Shown: positions 1 to 8,515 of the stretch, in pieces
Layout: each line of letters starts with the position of its first letter
Numbering within the stretch: the first letter of the stretch is position 1
Assembly (NCBI GenBank): GCA_965250115.1
Contig: CBDFNJ010000002.1
Coordinates: forward strand, 372,001-436,000
Direction of reading: 5' to 3'
Length of the DNA stretch: 64,000 bases
Source of the DNA: CBDFHB01 sp965250115
Lineage (GTDB): Bacteria > Acidobacteriota > Vicinamibacteria > Marinacidobacterales > SMYC01
Translations under genes and position numbers: made by a program
Notes under the pieces: generated by a model
What the model was told of the DNA's origin: nothing
The model's database searches: none
What the model saw: the letters and a program-made list of their open reading frames with translations, nothing else

Positions 1-718
1 GACACTCACGGGCACGCGAGTGGAGTCCGCTTCGAGAATCGGCGACGAGCTCGAGGTTCACTTCACGCTTCCCGACGGTACCAAGGACAAAAGAAGTGTG
101 AACAAGCTCCTCGTCGCCGTAGGCCGCAAACCACGAACCACAGGCATTGGGCTCGAAACGGTGGGGATCGAGATCGACAAGAACAAGGGCGGCGCGATTC
201 CCGTGGACGGCTTCATGGAGACGAAGGCGAAGAGCGTCTTCGCGATCGGGGACGTCGTCGCCACCCAGCAGCTCGCCCACGTCGCCTCCGCCGAGGGCAT
301 CCACGCCGTCGAGAAGATCGCGGGCAAGAACGTCCCAGAGCTAGACCATGAGCACATGCCGGGCGCGACCTATTGCTCTCCCGAGGTCGCGAGCGTCGGA
401 TTGACCGAGGCGAAGGCAAAAGAGCGCGGCTACGAAGTTCGGGTGGGGAGGTTTCCCTTCACGGCGAGCGGCAAGGCGAAGATCCTCGGCGAGGTGGAAG
501 GCTTCGTAAAGATCGTGAGCGAGGCGAAGTATGACGAGTTGCTCGGCGTCCACATCATCGGTCCGCACGCGACGGATCTCATCGCGGAAGCCGTTGTGGC
601 GCTCGAGCTCGAGTCGACCGCCGAGGCGCTCATGCGGGCCGTACACGCCCACCCAACGCTGTCCGAGGCGGTCATGGAAGCGGCACATGACGCCGTCGGT
701 CAGGCCATTCATGCTTGA
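1..718 (+). CDS. lpdA: dihydrolipoamide dehydrogenase (E3), C-terminal part, cut by window edge
   Basis: The frame is open from the left edge, so the N-terminal FAD part lies outside the window. What remains is the end of the NAD/FAD region (LLVAVGRKPRT, then FAIGDVV, the second FAD-binding motif around residue 80 of the visible part) and the C-terminal dimerisation domain with its catalytic His-Glu pair in HAHPTLSEAVMEA. E3 reoxidises dihydrolipoamide on E2 of 2-oxoacid dehydrogenases using NAD+, in the cytoplasm. The stop codon overlaps the lipB start, and E1, E2 and lipA follow on the same strand, so this E3 most likely serves that complex. The GTG at 20 is only the first internal start-like codon. 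Confidence 0.93.
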   Translation, partial: TLTGTRVESASRIGDELEVHFTLPDGTKDKRSVNKLLVAVGRKPRTTGIGLETVGIEIDKNKGGAIPVDGFMETKAKSVFAIGDVVATQQLAHVASAEGIHAVEKIAGKNVPELDHEHMPGATYCSPEVASVGLTEAKAKERGYEVRVGRFPFTASGKAKILGEVEGFVKIVSEAKYDELLGVHIIGPHATDLIAEAVVALELESTAEALMRAVHAHPTLSEAVMEAAHDAVGQAIHA

Positions 719-1394
719 AACCTGCCTTCGGGTCGACTTGGGGTTGCGAGCCTTCGACGACGTCTTGGCACTCCAGCGCCGTCTTGTGGCCGAGCGTCAA
801 GAGGGAAGGCTTCCCGACCTTTTGCTCTTCGTCGAGCACCCGAAGACCTATACCATCGGAAGGAGCGGTAAGCGAGAGCACCTCCTCGAGACCGAGGAGA
901 GGCTCCAGGAGCTAGGAGCGAGCTTCATCGAAACGGATCGCGGCGGTGATATCACCTTTCACGGCCCAGGACAGATCGTCGGTTATCCTATCCTTGATCT
1001 CGCTCGCTGGAGGAAAGACGTGCACGCTTACTTGCGCGCTCTCGAGGAGGTTCTCATCCGCTCCCTCGCGGAGCTCGACATCGAGGCTCACCGGGAAGAA
1101 GGGCTTACCGGGGTATGGCATCCACAGGGAAAACTCGCGACCATTGGCGTGCGCGTTTCGCGGTGGGTGACGTCCCATGGATTCGCTCTGAACGTATCGA
1201 GCCAGCGTGACGGCTTCAAACACATCATTCCATGTGGTATCGTCGGTCGCGGTGTGAGCGCTGTCGAAGAAGTTCTAGGAGTGCCGGTCGCTCTCCGCGA
1301 CGTGCGCGACAGTATCTCTCGCGCCTTCGGTCGAGTTTTCTCTCGACGGCTGCTCACGTATGACGAGGCCGGGCTCGAGGCTCGGGTTCCCTGA
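711..1394 (+). CDS. lipB: octanoyl-[acyl-carrier-protein]:protein octanoyltransferase LipB
   Basis: 227 aa, the usual LipB length. It moves octanoate from ACP to the lipoyl domain, the first step of lipoate assembly. The family signature RGGDITFHGPGQ sits at residues 77-88, with the catalytic Lys at 141 (GKLATIG) and the acyl-thioester Cys at 175 (IIPCGI). The open frame runs upstream to 531, but the ATG at 711 begins directly with a LipB N-terminus and overlaps the lpd stop by 8 bases, which fits translational coupling. It sits inside the 2-oxoacid dehydrogenase operon; the partner lipoyl synthase is the last gene of the operon. Confidence 0.95.
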   Translation: MLETCLRVDLGLRAFDDVLALQRRLVAERQEGRLPDLLLFVEHPKTYTIGRSGKREHLLETEERLQELGASFIETDRGGDITFHGPGQIVGYPILDLARWRKDVHAYLRALEEVLIRSLAELDIEAHREEGLTGVWHPQGKLATIGVRVSRWVTSHGFALNVSSQRDGFKHIIPCGIVGRGVSAVEEVLGVPVALRDVRDSISRAFGRVFSRRLLTYDEAGLEARVP

Positions 1395-2359
1395 TGCGAC
1401 TCGGAAAGCGTCAGCTCCATGAGCTTCTCTTCTATATGATGCTCACTCGAAAGCTCGAGGAGACGCTCGCACGCCTACACCGGGAAAAGGAGCTCACGGT
1501 ACCCCTAGGGCTTCGCGTTGGGTTGGAGGCCGTGTCGGTCGGCGCCGGATTCGTGCCGACGCCGCAGGACACCCTCGCGAGCTCGCTTCCCTCGGTCGGC
1601 GCCATGCTGTTGCGTGGAGTCAAGCCCGTCGAAATTCTGTTGCAGTTTCTTGGGATGGCCGAGTCACCGAGCCGAGGTCGGGACGGGTTACGGCACTTCG
1701 GCGATCTTTCGCGAGGGATCGTAGCGACGACGGGTCATTCAGCGACGCATCTAGGAGTGATGGCGGGATTGGCCTTTTCGTACAGTCTTCAGAAACAGCA
1801 GAGGGTGGCGCTCGCGCTCGTTTCCGAAGAGGCGGTCGCAACGGGTGACTTTCACGAAGCGCTGAACTTTGCCGCGGTCAGGAAGGCGCCACTCGTGGTC
1901 CTGGTGGTGCGGTTTCCCGGCACGAGCACGAATACCGGAATCCCCGCGGGGCCTGAAGTGACGCAGCTCTACGAGCGCGCCACCGGTTACGGTGTCGCGA
2001 GCCTGCCGGTCGACGGCGCCGACTTGCTTCAGGTCGTGCAGGTCGTCGAAACGGCCATGGAGCGTGCCAAGGCCGGCGACGGCCCGACACTCGTCGAGGC
2101 TCCGGTTCGGAGCGCTAGGCGCTATTTCGGAAACGAAAGCGCGGTGCCTTCGCCCTTCATCGAGTCGGGTAAAGTGAGTGATGTCGCTGAAGGAGAGACG
2201 GACGTCGACGCCGATCCCGCGTGGCGATTCGAGAAGTTCCTCGTTCAGCAGGACTGGCTCGGAGAGGCGGACCGATCTCAGCTAGCGGCACGGGCGGACG
2301 AGGCGGTCTCGGATGCCCTTCGTGCCGCGGACGGCGCCACACTGCCCTCCGTAGACTAG
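1394..2359 (+). CDS. 2-oxoacid dehydrogenase E1 alpha-like subunit with degenerate TPP motif
   Basis: 321 aa, short for an E1 alpha (usually about 330-400). It overlaps the lipB stop by one base and precedes the E1 beta gene by 9 bases. The fold signature GDFHEALNFAAV (151-162) is clear and identifies the family of pyruvate and branched-chain E1 alpha. However, the GDG or GEG that normally binds the Mg-diphosphate is SEE at 144-146, and the NN that closes the TPP motif is replaced in RFPGTSTN (173-180). The substrate (pyruvate, branched-chain oxoacids or another) cannot be read from sequence. Either a structural or regulatory subunit, or an E1 with a changed cofactor site, is possible. Confidence 0.82.
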   Translation: MRLGKRQLHELLFYMMLTRKLEETLARLHREKELTVPLGLRVGLEAVSVGAGFVPTPQDTLASSLPSVGAMLLRGVKPVEILLQFLGMAESPSRGRDGLRHFGDLSRGIVATTGHSATHLGVMAGLAFSYSLQKQQRVALALVSEEAVATGDFHEALNFAAVRKAPLVVLVVRFPGTSTNTGIPAGPEVTQLYERATGYGVASLPVDGADLLQVVQVVETAMERAKAGDGPTLVEAPVRSARRYFGNESAVPSPFIESGKVSDVAEGETDVDADPAWRFEKFLVQQDWLGEADRSQLAARADEAVSDALRAADGATLPSVD

Positions 2360-2368
2360 CGAGCCGGA

Positions 2369-3352
2369 ATGACCGAAGTCACTTATCTCGAAGCGATTCG
2401 CCAGGCGATGTGGGACGAGATGGAGCGTGATGCCAGCGTAATCCTCATGGGCGAGGACGTCGGGATCTACGGCGGTGCTTTCAAAGTAACGGCCGGTTTC
2501 CTCGACAAATTCGGCAAGGACCGCGTGATCGACACCCCAATCAGCGAAGAGGGTTTTACCGGAGTTGCTATCGGAGCGGCCTTCAACGGCCTGAAGCCCA
2601 TCGTGGAGTTCCAGTTCATTGATTTCATCGCGAATGCCTTCAACATGATCACGAATTTCGCCGCCAAGAGTCGATACCGTTGGGGCGCGGCTGTTCCGAT
2701 CGTGCTTCGTGGACCGGCGGGCGGCGGTGTTCGGGCGGGTCCGTTTCACTCGCAGAACCCGGAGATGCACTTCGTGCACACACCCGGGATCAAGGTCGTC
2801 GCGCCGGCGACCGTAGCCGACGCTAGGGGTCTCATGAAGGCGGCGATTCGAGACGAGGATCCCGTTCTCTACCTCGAACACAAGAAGCTCTATCGTCACG
2901 TCAAAACGTCGTCCGGGGAGCTCGATGCCTACGACGACGTGGTGCCGATCGGAAAAGCGGCGATCCGGAGACGCGGCAGAGACATCGTGCTCGTGACCTA
3001 CGGTGCGATGCTCTATACGGCGCTCGAAGCGGCGGCGGAACTGAAAAAGGAAGACATCGAGATCGAGGTGATCGATCTCAGGAGCCTCGTGCCGCTCGAC
3101 GAGGACTGTGTTCTCGAAGCCGTGAGGCGGATCAATAAGGTGATGGTACTTCACGAGGATACGCGTACCGGAGGTATCGGGGGTGAGATCGCGGCGCTTG
3201 TCGCCGAGCAGGCGTTCGACGATCTGGATGGACCGATCGTTCGGATTACTGCGCCAGATACACCCGTGCCCTACGCCTCGACGCTCGAGGATGCTTTCAT
3301 CCCGCAGGTGGCGGACGTCGTGAAGGCCTCGAGAGAATTGAAAGCGTTTTGA
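2369..3352 (+). CDS. 2-oxoacid dehydrogenase E1 component, beta subunit
   Basis: 327 aa, normal for E1 beta. The N-terminus has the family pattern (EAIRQAMWDEMERD, then LMGEDVGIYGG). The middle holds FQFIDFIANAFN and FHSQNPEMHFVHTPGIKVV, and the C-terminal transketolase-type domain holds EVIDLRSLVPLD and EDTRTGGIGGEI. With E1 alpha it decarboxylates a 2-oxoacid and acylates the lipoyl group of E2. It starts at an ATG 9 bases after the E1 alpha stop. The sequence resembles both pyruvate and branched-chain E1 beta, so substrate is left open. No key residue is visibly missing, unlike in E1 alpha. Confidence 0.93.
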   Translation: MTEVTYLEAIRQAMWDEMERDASVILMGEDVGIYGGAFKVTAGFLDKFGKDRVIDTPISEEGFTGVAIGAAFNGLKPIVEFQFIDFIANAFNMITNFAAKSRYRWGAAVPIVLRGPAGGGVRAGPFHSQNPEMHFVHTPGIKVVAPATVADARGLMKAAIRDEDPVLYLEHKKLYRHVKTSSGELDAYDDVVPIGKAAIRRRGRDIVLVTYGAMLYTALEAAAELKKEDIEIEVIDLRSLVPLDEDCVLEAVRRINKVMVLHEDTRTGGIGGEIAALVAEQAFDDLDGPIVRITAPDTPVPYASTLEDAFIPQVADVVKASRELKAF

Positions 3353-3460
3353 ATCGAGGAGCGAAGGCCAGCGAGGGAGGCAGAGCCGTCAGCGCGAGCG
3401 GAGGGCTAGCCCGGCGAGAAGCCGGGCGCGTTGCAAGGAAGGTGGGGCCCCGCGGCATTA
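3353..3460 (+). repeat. dispersed intergenic repeat, copy 1
   Basis: The gap between E1 beta and E2 holds a GC-rich stretch whose reverse complement reappears at 11132-11290. Shared blocks read GGGGCCCCACCTT, then GCAACGCGCCCG, then GGGCTAGCCCTCCGCTCG, then CGCTGACGGCT. The inner part CCCGGCGAGAAGCCGGG forms a short hairpin. It sits inside an operon and may affect the mRNA, but no function is shown. Confidence 0.75.
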
Positions 3461-3501
3461 ATGGACGAGCCGACCGAGCACTAAAGAAGGAATAGCGACT
3501 C

Positions 3502-4851
3502 ATGACCGATGTGATCATGCCGCAGATGGGCGAGAGTATCGCCGAGGGCACCGTCATCCAGTGGTACAAGAAAGTCGGCGATCCCGTCGAGAGAGACGAG
3601 CCTTTGTTCGAGATCTCGACTGACAAGGTCGACACGGAGATCCCGTCTCCCGTGGCGGGCGTACTCGCCGAAATCAAGGTCCGGGAGGGAGAGACGGTTC
3701 CCATCAACACGGTCGTTGCCGTGATCGGGAGCGTGGCGGAGGCCGCCTCCGCTCCGCCAGTTGTACCTGAGCCCGCGGCTGTCCGGGAAGCAGCCATCGA
3801 GGTCGAGCCCGAGGCCCCTTCGACACAGCCGATGACTGCGGTGGTGGCAGAAAAGGAGATCACGGCCGAGGGCGGGCCCCGCAACTCGCCGCTCGTGCGA
3901 CGCATGGCGCGCGAGCACGGAATCGATCTCTCTAGGCTGACGGGGACAGGCCACGGAGGACGCATCACGAAGCAGGACGTCCTGTCCTTTCTCGGGGGCG
4001 CGAAGCAGGAAGAAGCGCTGCCGGCGGTCGAAGGTCTCGAAGCCCCCGCTCCCACGCCAGCTCCCACTCCGCCCGACCCCGTCGCGCCTTCGGTTGCTCC
4101 TTCTCCTCTGCCTTCTCCTAAGGCGCCGCTTCCCGCACCCGCTCCATCCGGTTACAGCGGGCGCATCGAGATTGAGCCGATGAGCAACATCCGGAAGTCG
4201 ATCGCCGAGCACATGATCGTCTCCCGTCGCACGTCGGCTCACGTCACCACGGTCTTCGAGGCCGACGTCTCGCGTATCGTCCGGACTCGGGAGGAGCTCA
4301 AGCACGTCTTCCAGAGGGACGAGGGCGTCAAGCTTACCTATACACCGTTCTTCGTGAGCGCTCTCCTCGGAGCCCTCAAGAGTTTTCCGCTTCTCAACTC
4401 GTCGCTCGACGGTGACCGCATCGTCTATCACAAGGATCTGAACATCGGCATTGCCGTTGCGCTCGAGCGCGGACTCATCGTACCGGTCGTCAAAAACGCC
4501 GACGAAAGGAGCTTCCTGGGCCTCGCGCGCGCCGTGAGCGATTTGGCCGATCGCGCTCGAACGAGGAAACTCAAACCGGACGACGTCCAGGGTGGAACGT
4601 TCACCGTTACGAATCCAGGGCCCTATGGCGGTCTTTTCGGCACCCCGATCATCAACCAGCCGCAGGTGGCGATCCTCGCTCTGGGTGGAATCCATAAACG
4701 TCCCGTCGTGGTGAACGAGGGCATCGCCGTGAGGTCCATGGTCTACCTGGCGCTCTCGTTCGATCACCGTTTGATCGACGGGGCCCTCGCCGATCAGTTC
4801 ATGGCGGATTTCAAGCGACGGCTCGAGAACTGGGACGAAAAAATCACGTGA
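3502..4851 (+). CDS. dihydrolipoamide acyltransferase E2 of 2-oxoacid dehydrogenase complex
   Basis: 449 aa with the standard order: one N-terminal lipoyl domain (about 2-76) with the lipoylated Lys at 42 in STDKVDTEIP, a proline/alanine linker, an E3/E1-binding domain (RNSPLVRRMAREHGIDL through GRITKQDVLSFL, about 130-168), a second Pro/Ala linker, and the catalytic domain ending in SFDHRLIDGALADQF with the active-site His 422 and Asp 426. It transfers the acyl group from lipoamide to CoA. GAAGGA lies upstream of the ATG. It forms the core of the complex with the upstream E1 genes and E3, and is the substrate of LipB and LipA encoded beside it. Confidence 0.95.
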   Translation: MTDVIMPQMGESIAEGTVIQWYKKVGDPVERDEPLFEISTDKVDTEIPSPVAGVLAEIKVREGETVPINTVVAVIGSVAEAASAPPVVPEPAAVREAAIEVEPEAPSTQPMTAVVAEKEITAEGGPRNSPLVRRMAREHGIDLSRLTGTGHGGRITKQDVLSFLGGAKQEEALPAVEGLEAPAPTPAPTPPDPVAPSVAPSPLPSPKAPLPAPAPSGYSGRIEIEPMSNIRKSIAEHMIVSRRTSAHVTTVFEADVSRIVRTREELKHVFQRDEGVKLTYTPFFVSALLGALKSFPLLNSSLDGDRIVYHKDLNIGIAVALERGLIVPVVKNADERSFLGLARAVSDLADRARTRKLKPDDVQGGTFTVTNPGPYGGLFGTPIINQPQVAILALGGIHKRPVVVNEGIAVRSMVYLALSFDHRLIDGALADQFMADFKRRLENWDEKIT

Positions 4852-4874
4852 ACGCTCACGCGATAGAATGAACC

Positions 4875-5735
4875 ATGGCGATCGCAACCCCTTCTCCGAG
4901 GCCCGACTGGCTCCGGGTACGTCTTCCCAGCGGCGAGAACTACTTTCGTCTCAAGAGCATCATGCGCGGGCTCGAGCTCCATACGGTGTGCGAAGAGGCG
5001 CGCTGCCCCAACCTGGCGGAATGCTGGGGACAGGGGACGGCGACCTTCATGATTCTGGGGGACGTCTGCACCCGCTCCTGCGGATTCTGTGCCGTCAAGA
5101 CCGGCCTGCCCCTGTTTGTCGACCGCGAGGAACCGGCGCGGGTCGCGAAGGCGGTCGAGGTGATGCATCTGCGACACGCCGTGATCACCTCGGTCAATCG
5201 CGACGAGCTGCCGGACGGCGGGGCTTCGATCTTCGCGGAAACGATCGAGGCGGTTCGAGAGCGGAACCCGGAAACCGCCATCGAGGTGCTGATACCGGAC
5301 TTCAAAGGCTCGCGCGATGCGCTCGAGACCGTCCTTGCCAAAAAGCCCGAGATCTTGAACCACAACGTCGAGACGGTTCCGCGGCTATACAAGAAGGCCC
5401 GCCCCGGCGCGAGCTACCCGCAGTCCGTCGAGCTTCTTCGCCGTAGCAAGGAGATCGACGCGAGCGTCGTCAGCAAGACCGGCATCATGCTCGGTCTCGG
5501 CGAGCGCCCCGAGGAAGTCGAGGCGCTCATGCGGGATCTCGTGGCGGTCCGCGTGGACGTCTTCACCATGGGGCAGTACCTTCAGCCGACGAAGGATCAT
5601 CTACCCGTCGAGCGCTTCGTGCATCCCGACGAGTTTCGAGAGTTTGGCGAGCTGGGGAAGACTCTAGGATTCCGCCACGTCGAGTCCGGGCCCCTCGTTC
5701 GAAGCTCCTACCATGCCGCGAACCAAATTCCTTGA
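4875..5735 (+). CDS. lipA: lipoyl synthase LipA
   Basis: 286 aa radical-SAM enzyme that inserts two sulfur atoms into protein-bound octanoyl groups. The auxiliary cluster cysteines C39, C44 and C50 (CEEARCPNLAEC) and the radical-SAM CX3CX2C motif C65, C69, C72 (CTRSCGFC) are both present, and the C-terminal RSSY motif (276-279) supplies the serine ligand. The ATG is 23 bases after the E2 stop. Placing LipA and LipB in the same operon as the complex they modify means cofactor and enzyme are probably made together. The operon ends here, as the next gene is on the opposite strand. Confidence 0.97.
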   Translation: MAIATPSPRPDWLRVRLPSGENYFRLKSIMRGLELHTVCEEARCPNLAECWGQGTATFMILGDVCTRSCGFCAVKTGLPLFVDREEPARVAKAVEVMHLRHAVITSVNRDELPDGGASIFAETIEAVRERNPETAIEVLIPDFKGSRDALETVLAKKPEILNHNVETVPRLYKKARPGASYPQSVELLRRSKEIDASVVSKTGIMLGLGERPEEVEALMRDLVAVRVDVFTMGQYLQPTKDHLPVERFVHPDEFREFGELGKTLGFRHVESGPLVRSSYHAANQIP

Positions 5736-5842
5736 GTACTAGTTGTCATAGGCTTCTCGGCCCAGCGTACCGCCTCCCGCCGTCATCAAGTAGCCCACCC
5801 TGCTCAGAGCTGGAAAGTGAGATCTGATCTCGGTCCGATCTG

Positions 5843-6586
5843 TTACGCCGCAGCCTTTCTCGCAAGACTCACCAAAGACAAGCCGAAGGGCAGTGAGACG
5901 TACCGTACGATCCCGGCTTCGAGGAGGAGCGGTGTACCGAGGAGCCTATCGAAGACCCACGGCACTCGCTCGACTTCGGAGCTCGAGCGTCGGGGGGGGA
6001 AGAGTCTTTCCGCGAGCCGGCGCGCGAGTGCAACGGGGAAGAGAAAACAGTTTGCGAAAGTCACGACGACGGGCTCGAGTCGTGCGGCCCGAAGCTTGGC
6101 TACGAGCTCTTTCTTTTCGTAGCGCTGGCGCGTATGGACGGCCTCGTCGTGGCGACTCCGCAGTTTGTCGTAGGCTGGCACACGAACGAGAAAGCTCCCC
6201 CCGGGGCGAAGGACGCGAGCGATTTCGGCGAGCGCCACCGCATCGTCAGTCACGTTCGCATGGTAGAGCACGTCGAACGACGTGATGAGGTCGAAGCTGT
6301 CGTCACGGAAAGGCAGAGCTGTGACGGAGCCCTGCACGAGTGACTTGCCCTTTCCTCGCCGGGCCCACCCGAGCGCCTCCCCGGAGGCGTCCATTCCCGC
6401 CACGGCGCCCAAAGTCGCGAGGGCCTCGATCATCCCGCCGGTGCCGCAGCCGGCGTCTAGGACCCTTAGTCCGGAGCACTTTGAAAGGTGACGCTCGAGA
6501 AGTGCCATCGAAATGGCGCGCATCCCGCGGAACCACCAGAGATCGTTCTCGAGCTCGTAGAGCCGTTCGTACTCCTTCAGCTCCAT
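5843..6586 (-). CDS. class I SAM-dependent methyltransferase
   Basis: 247 aa. The SAM-binding motif LDAGCGTGG (about 43-51) is followed by GMDASGEAL (motif II), TALPFRDDSFDLITSFDVLYHA (motif III-IV) and VLRPGGSFLVRVPAYDKL (post-motif), the pattern of methyltransferase type 11/12 proteins that act on small molecules or lipids. The C-terminal half (FANCFLFPVALARRLAERLF and RYVSLPFGLSLVSLARK) has hydrophobic stretches that may associate with membrane. It is the last gene of a reverse-strand run beginning at the BoxR-like gene, 21 bases after the SerB-SerA gene. The substrate is unknown. Confidence 0.85.
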   Translation of the reverse strand: MELKEYERLYELENDLWWFRGMRAISMALLERHLSKCSGLRVLDAGCGTGGMIEALATLGAVAGMDASGEALGWARRGKGKSLVQGSVTALPFRDDSFDLITSFDVLYHANVTDDAVALAEIARVLRPGGSFLVRVPAYDKLRSRHDEAVHTRQRYEKKELVAKLRAARLEPVVVTFANCFLFPVALARRLAERLFPPRRSSSEVERVPWVFDRLLGTPLLLEAGIVRYVSLPFGLSLVSLARKAAA

Positions 6587-6607
6587 CGAGGCAGTCTATC
6601 ACTGCGA

Positions 6608-8515
6608 TCAGTACAGAACCCGGAAGCGAATCGTTCCGGGCACCTGCCGGAGCTTCTCGATGACGGCAGGCTGGTATTTCTTGCTGACGTCCGTGATGAC
6701 GTAGCCGACACGCTCGTTGGTCTTCAAGTATTGCCCGAGAATGTTGATCTTGTGCTCGGCCATCACTAGGTTGATGGCCGCGAGTACGCCGGGCTCGTTC
6801 CGATGAAGGTGGATGAACCGGTGGGCACGCCTCAAGTCGGGTAGACGGACGTTGGGGAAGTTGACGCTCCCGATCGAGTTTCCCGTATTGATGAAGGAAA
6901 TGAGAGCTCCCGAAACGTAGTCCGCGATATTCTGCTGAGCCTCTCGCGTGCTCCCGCCGATGTGAGGCGTGAGGATGACGTTTTCGAGGCCATGCAGCGG
7001 CGTCCCGAAGGCGCTCCCGTTGCTGGAAGGCTCCTCCGGGAACACATCCACAGCGGCTCCGCCGACTCTTCCGCTCTCGACCGCTCTCGCGAGTGCCTTT
7101 TCGTCCACCACAAAGCCTCGCGACAGATTCAGGAAAAGAGCGCCCTCCTTCATGAGTCGGAACTGGCGATCCGAGAACAAATTGTTGTTGTGCGGGTTGT
7201 CATCGACGTGCACGCTCACGATATCCACTCGCTTGAGAAGCTCTCGAAGCGAGTCGCACTTCGTTGCGTTACCCAGAGGGAGCTTTTCGACGATGTCGTG
7301 GTAATAGACATCGAGACCGAGTCCCTCGGCGAGCACCGAGAGCTGGGATCCGATATTGCCGTAACCGACGATACCGAGTTTCTTTCCTCGGACCTCGAAG
7401 GAGCCCTCGGCGGATTTTTCCCAGATGCCTTGATGCAGCCGCCGCGACCGCTCGGGTACCCGTCTGGCCAACATGACGATCTCGCCGATCGCGAGCTCCA
7501 CCACGCTTCTAGTATTCGCATAGGGCGCGTTGAAAACGATGGCGCCGTGATCGGAGCAGGCCTCTAGGTCGACTTGGTTGGTGCCGATGCAGAATGCCCC
7601 GACTCCCCTGAGACTATCGGCCTTATCGAGCACCCGACGCGTCACTTGCGTGCTGGAGCGAATTCCGAGGAGGGTGACGCCTTCGAGCTCGCGGATGAGC
7701 TCATCCTCGCTCAAGCTCGTGCGGAGCGTTCGCACTGAATAGCCCTCTTTGTCGAAATGCTCTTCCGCCGCCGGATGGATGCCCTCGACGAGGAGCACAC
7801 GAATGCGCGTCTTGGGGTAGGAGATCGACATCGGGAACTGGTGTAGATAGAGGAGCTCGTCGAGGCTCGGGAGAACGTGATCGGCAATCTCGACGACCGC
7901 CTCGCGGCGAACGTTCTCGGTGAAGGCGTAAAACCGCGTCGCGAATCCGGCTTCGCGCATCTTCACGTCGCTATAACCGTCACCGACCGCGTAGACGTCG
8001 CCCTCGAGGTGCCAGTTCTTGAGAACGCGCGCCTTGCCGCCCCGATGGATGAGGGGATTTCTGGAATCGAAACCGACGATGAACCCCTCGTCGTCCAGAA
8101 GGAACGAGTTTGCGAAGACGTTCTTCCGGGGGATGCCGAGGCTCTCGACCACCGGCAAGACGAATTCGTAAAATCCGTTGGAGGCGACGAAGATGCGGTC
8201 TCGGTACTTCTTGAAGAAAGCTCGATTGCGCTTGATGGAAGGCGTCAACGAGCGTTTCAAGACGCGGATGAGGCTCTCGAGGTGCTTTTGGTGGGCGTTC
8301 AAGAGCTCGATGCGGAGCGCGATGCCTTCGGCCATCGACATCTGCCCGTTAGCGGTGAGCTCCGTAATGTGCTCGACTTCCGCGATCCGTGCCGCTCGTT
8401 TGGGGTGGTGTTTCAGCGAGATGCGCGCGAGCTCGGGAAGCGACTCGACTTGAACCAGGGTGGAATCGAAATCGAATACGTAGTAGGCGGGCGTCTCGGC
8501 CTTTTGATGTGTCAC
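6608..8515 (-). CDS. serA: phosphoserine phosphatase - D-3-phosphoglycerate dehydrogenase fusion (SerB-SerA)
   Basis: 635 aa, two serine-pathway enzymes in one chain. Residues about 1-230 are a HAD phosphatase: DFDST with nucleophile Asp15 and acid Asp17, the motif II region IFVASNGFYEF, and GDGYSDVKM for motif III-IV. Residues about 240-550 are a phosphoglycerate dehydrogenase with the Rossmann motif GIVGYGNIG and the catalytic segment TPHIGGSTREAQ. The last 80 residues are an ACT-like domain (NEPGVLAAINLVMAEHKINILGQYL), the usual serine feedback site. The intermediate aminotransferase SerC is not in the chain. It overlaps the upstream peptidase stop by 4 bases. Activity of the phosphatase part on phosphoserine is inferred from its partner. 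Confidence 0.88.
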   Translation of the reverse strand: MTHQKAETPAYYVFDFDSTLVQVESLPELARISLKHHPKRAARIAEVEHITELTANGQMSMAEGIALRIELLNAHQKHLESLIRVLKRSLTPSIKRNRAFFKKYRDRIFVASNGFYEFVLPVVESLGIPRKNVFANSFLLDDEGFIVGFDSRNPLIHRGGKARVLKNWHLEGDVYAVGDGYSDVKMREAGFATRFYAFTENVRREAVVEIADHVLPSLDELLYLHQFPMSISYPKTRIRVLLVEGIHPAAEEHFDKEGYSVRTLRTSLSEDELIRELEGVTLLGIRSSTQVTRRVLDKADSLRGVGAFCIGTNQVDLEACSDHGAIVFNAPYANTRSVVELAIGEIVMLARRVPERSRRLHQGIWEKSAEGSFEVRGKKLGIVGYGNIGSQLSVLAEGLGLDVYYHDIVEKLPLGNATKCDSLRELLKRVDIVSVHVDDNPHNNNLFSDRQFRLMKEGALFLNLSRGFVVDEKALARAVESGRVGGAAVDVFPEEPSSNGSAFGTPLHGLENVILTPHIGGSTREAQQNIADYVSGALISFINTGNSIGSVNFPNVRLPDLRRAHRFIHLHRNEPGVLAAINLVMAEHKINILGQYLKTNERVGYVITDVSKKYQPAVIEKLRQVPGTIRFRVLY

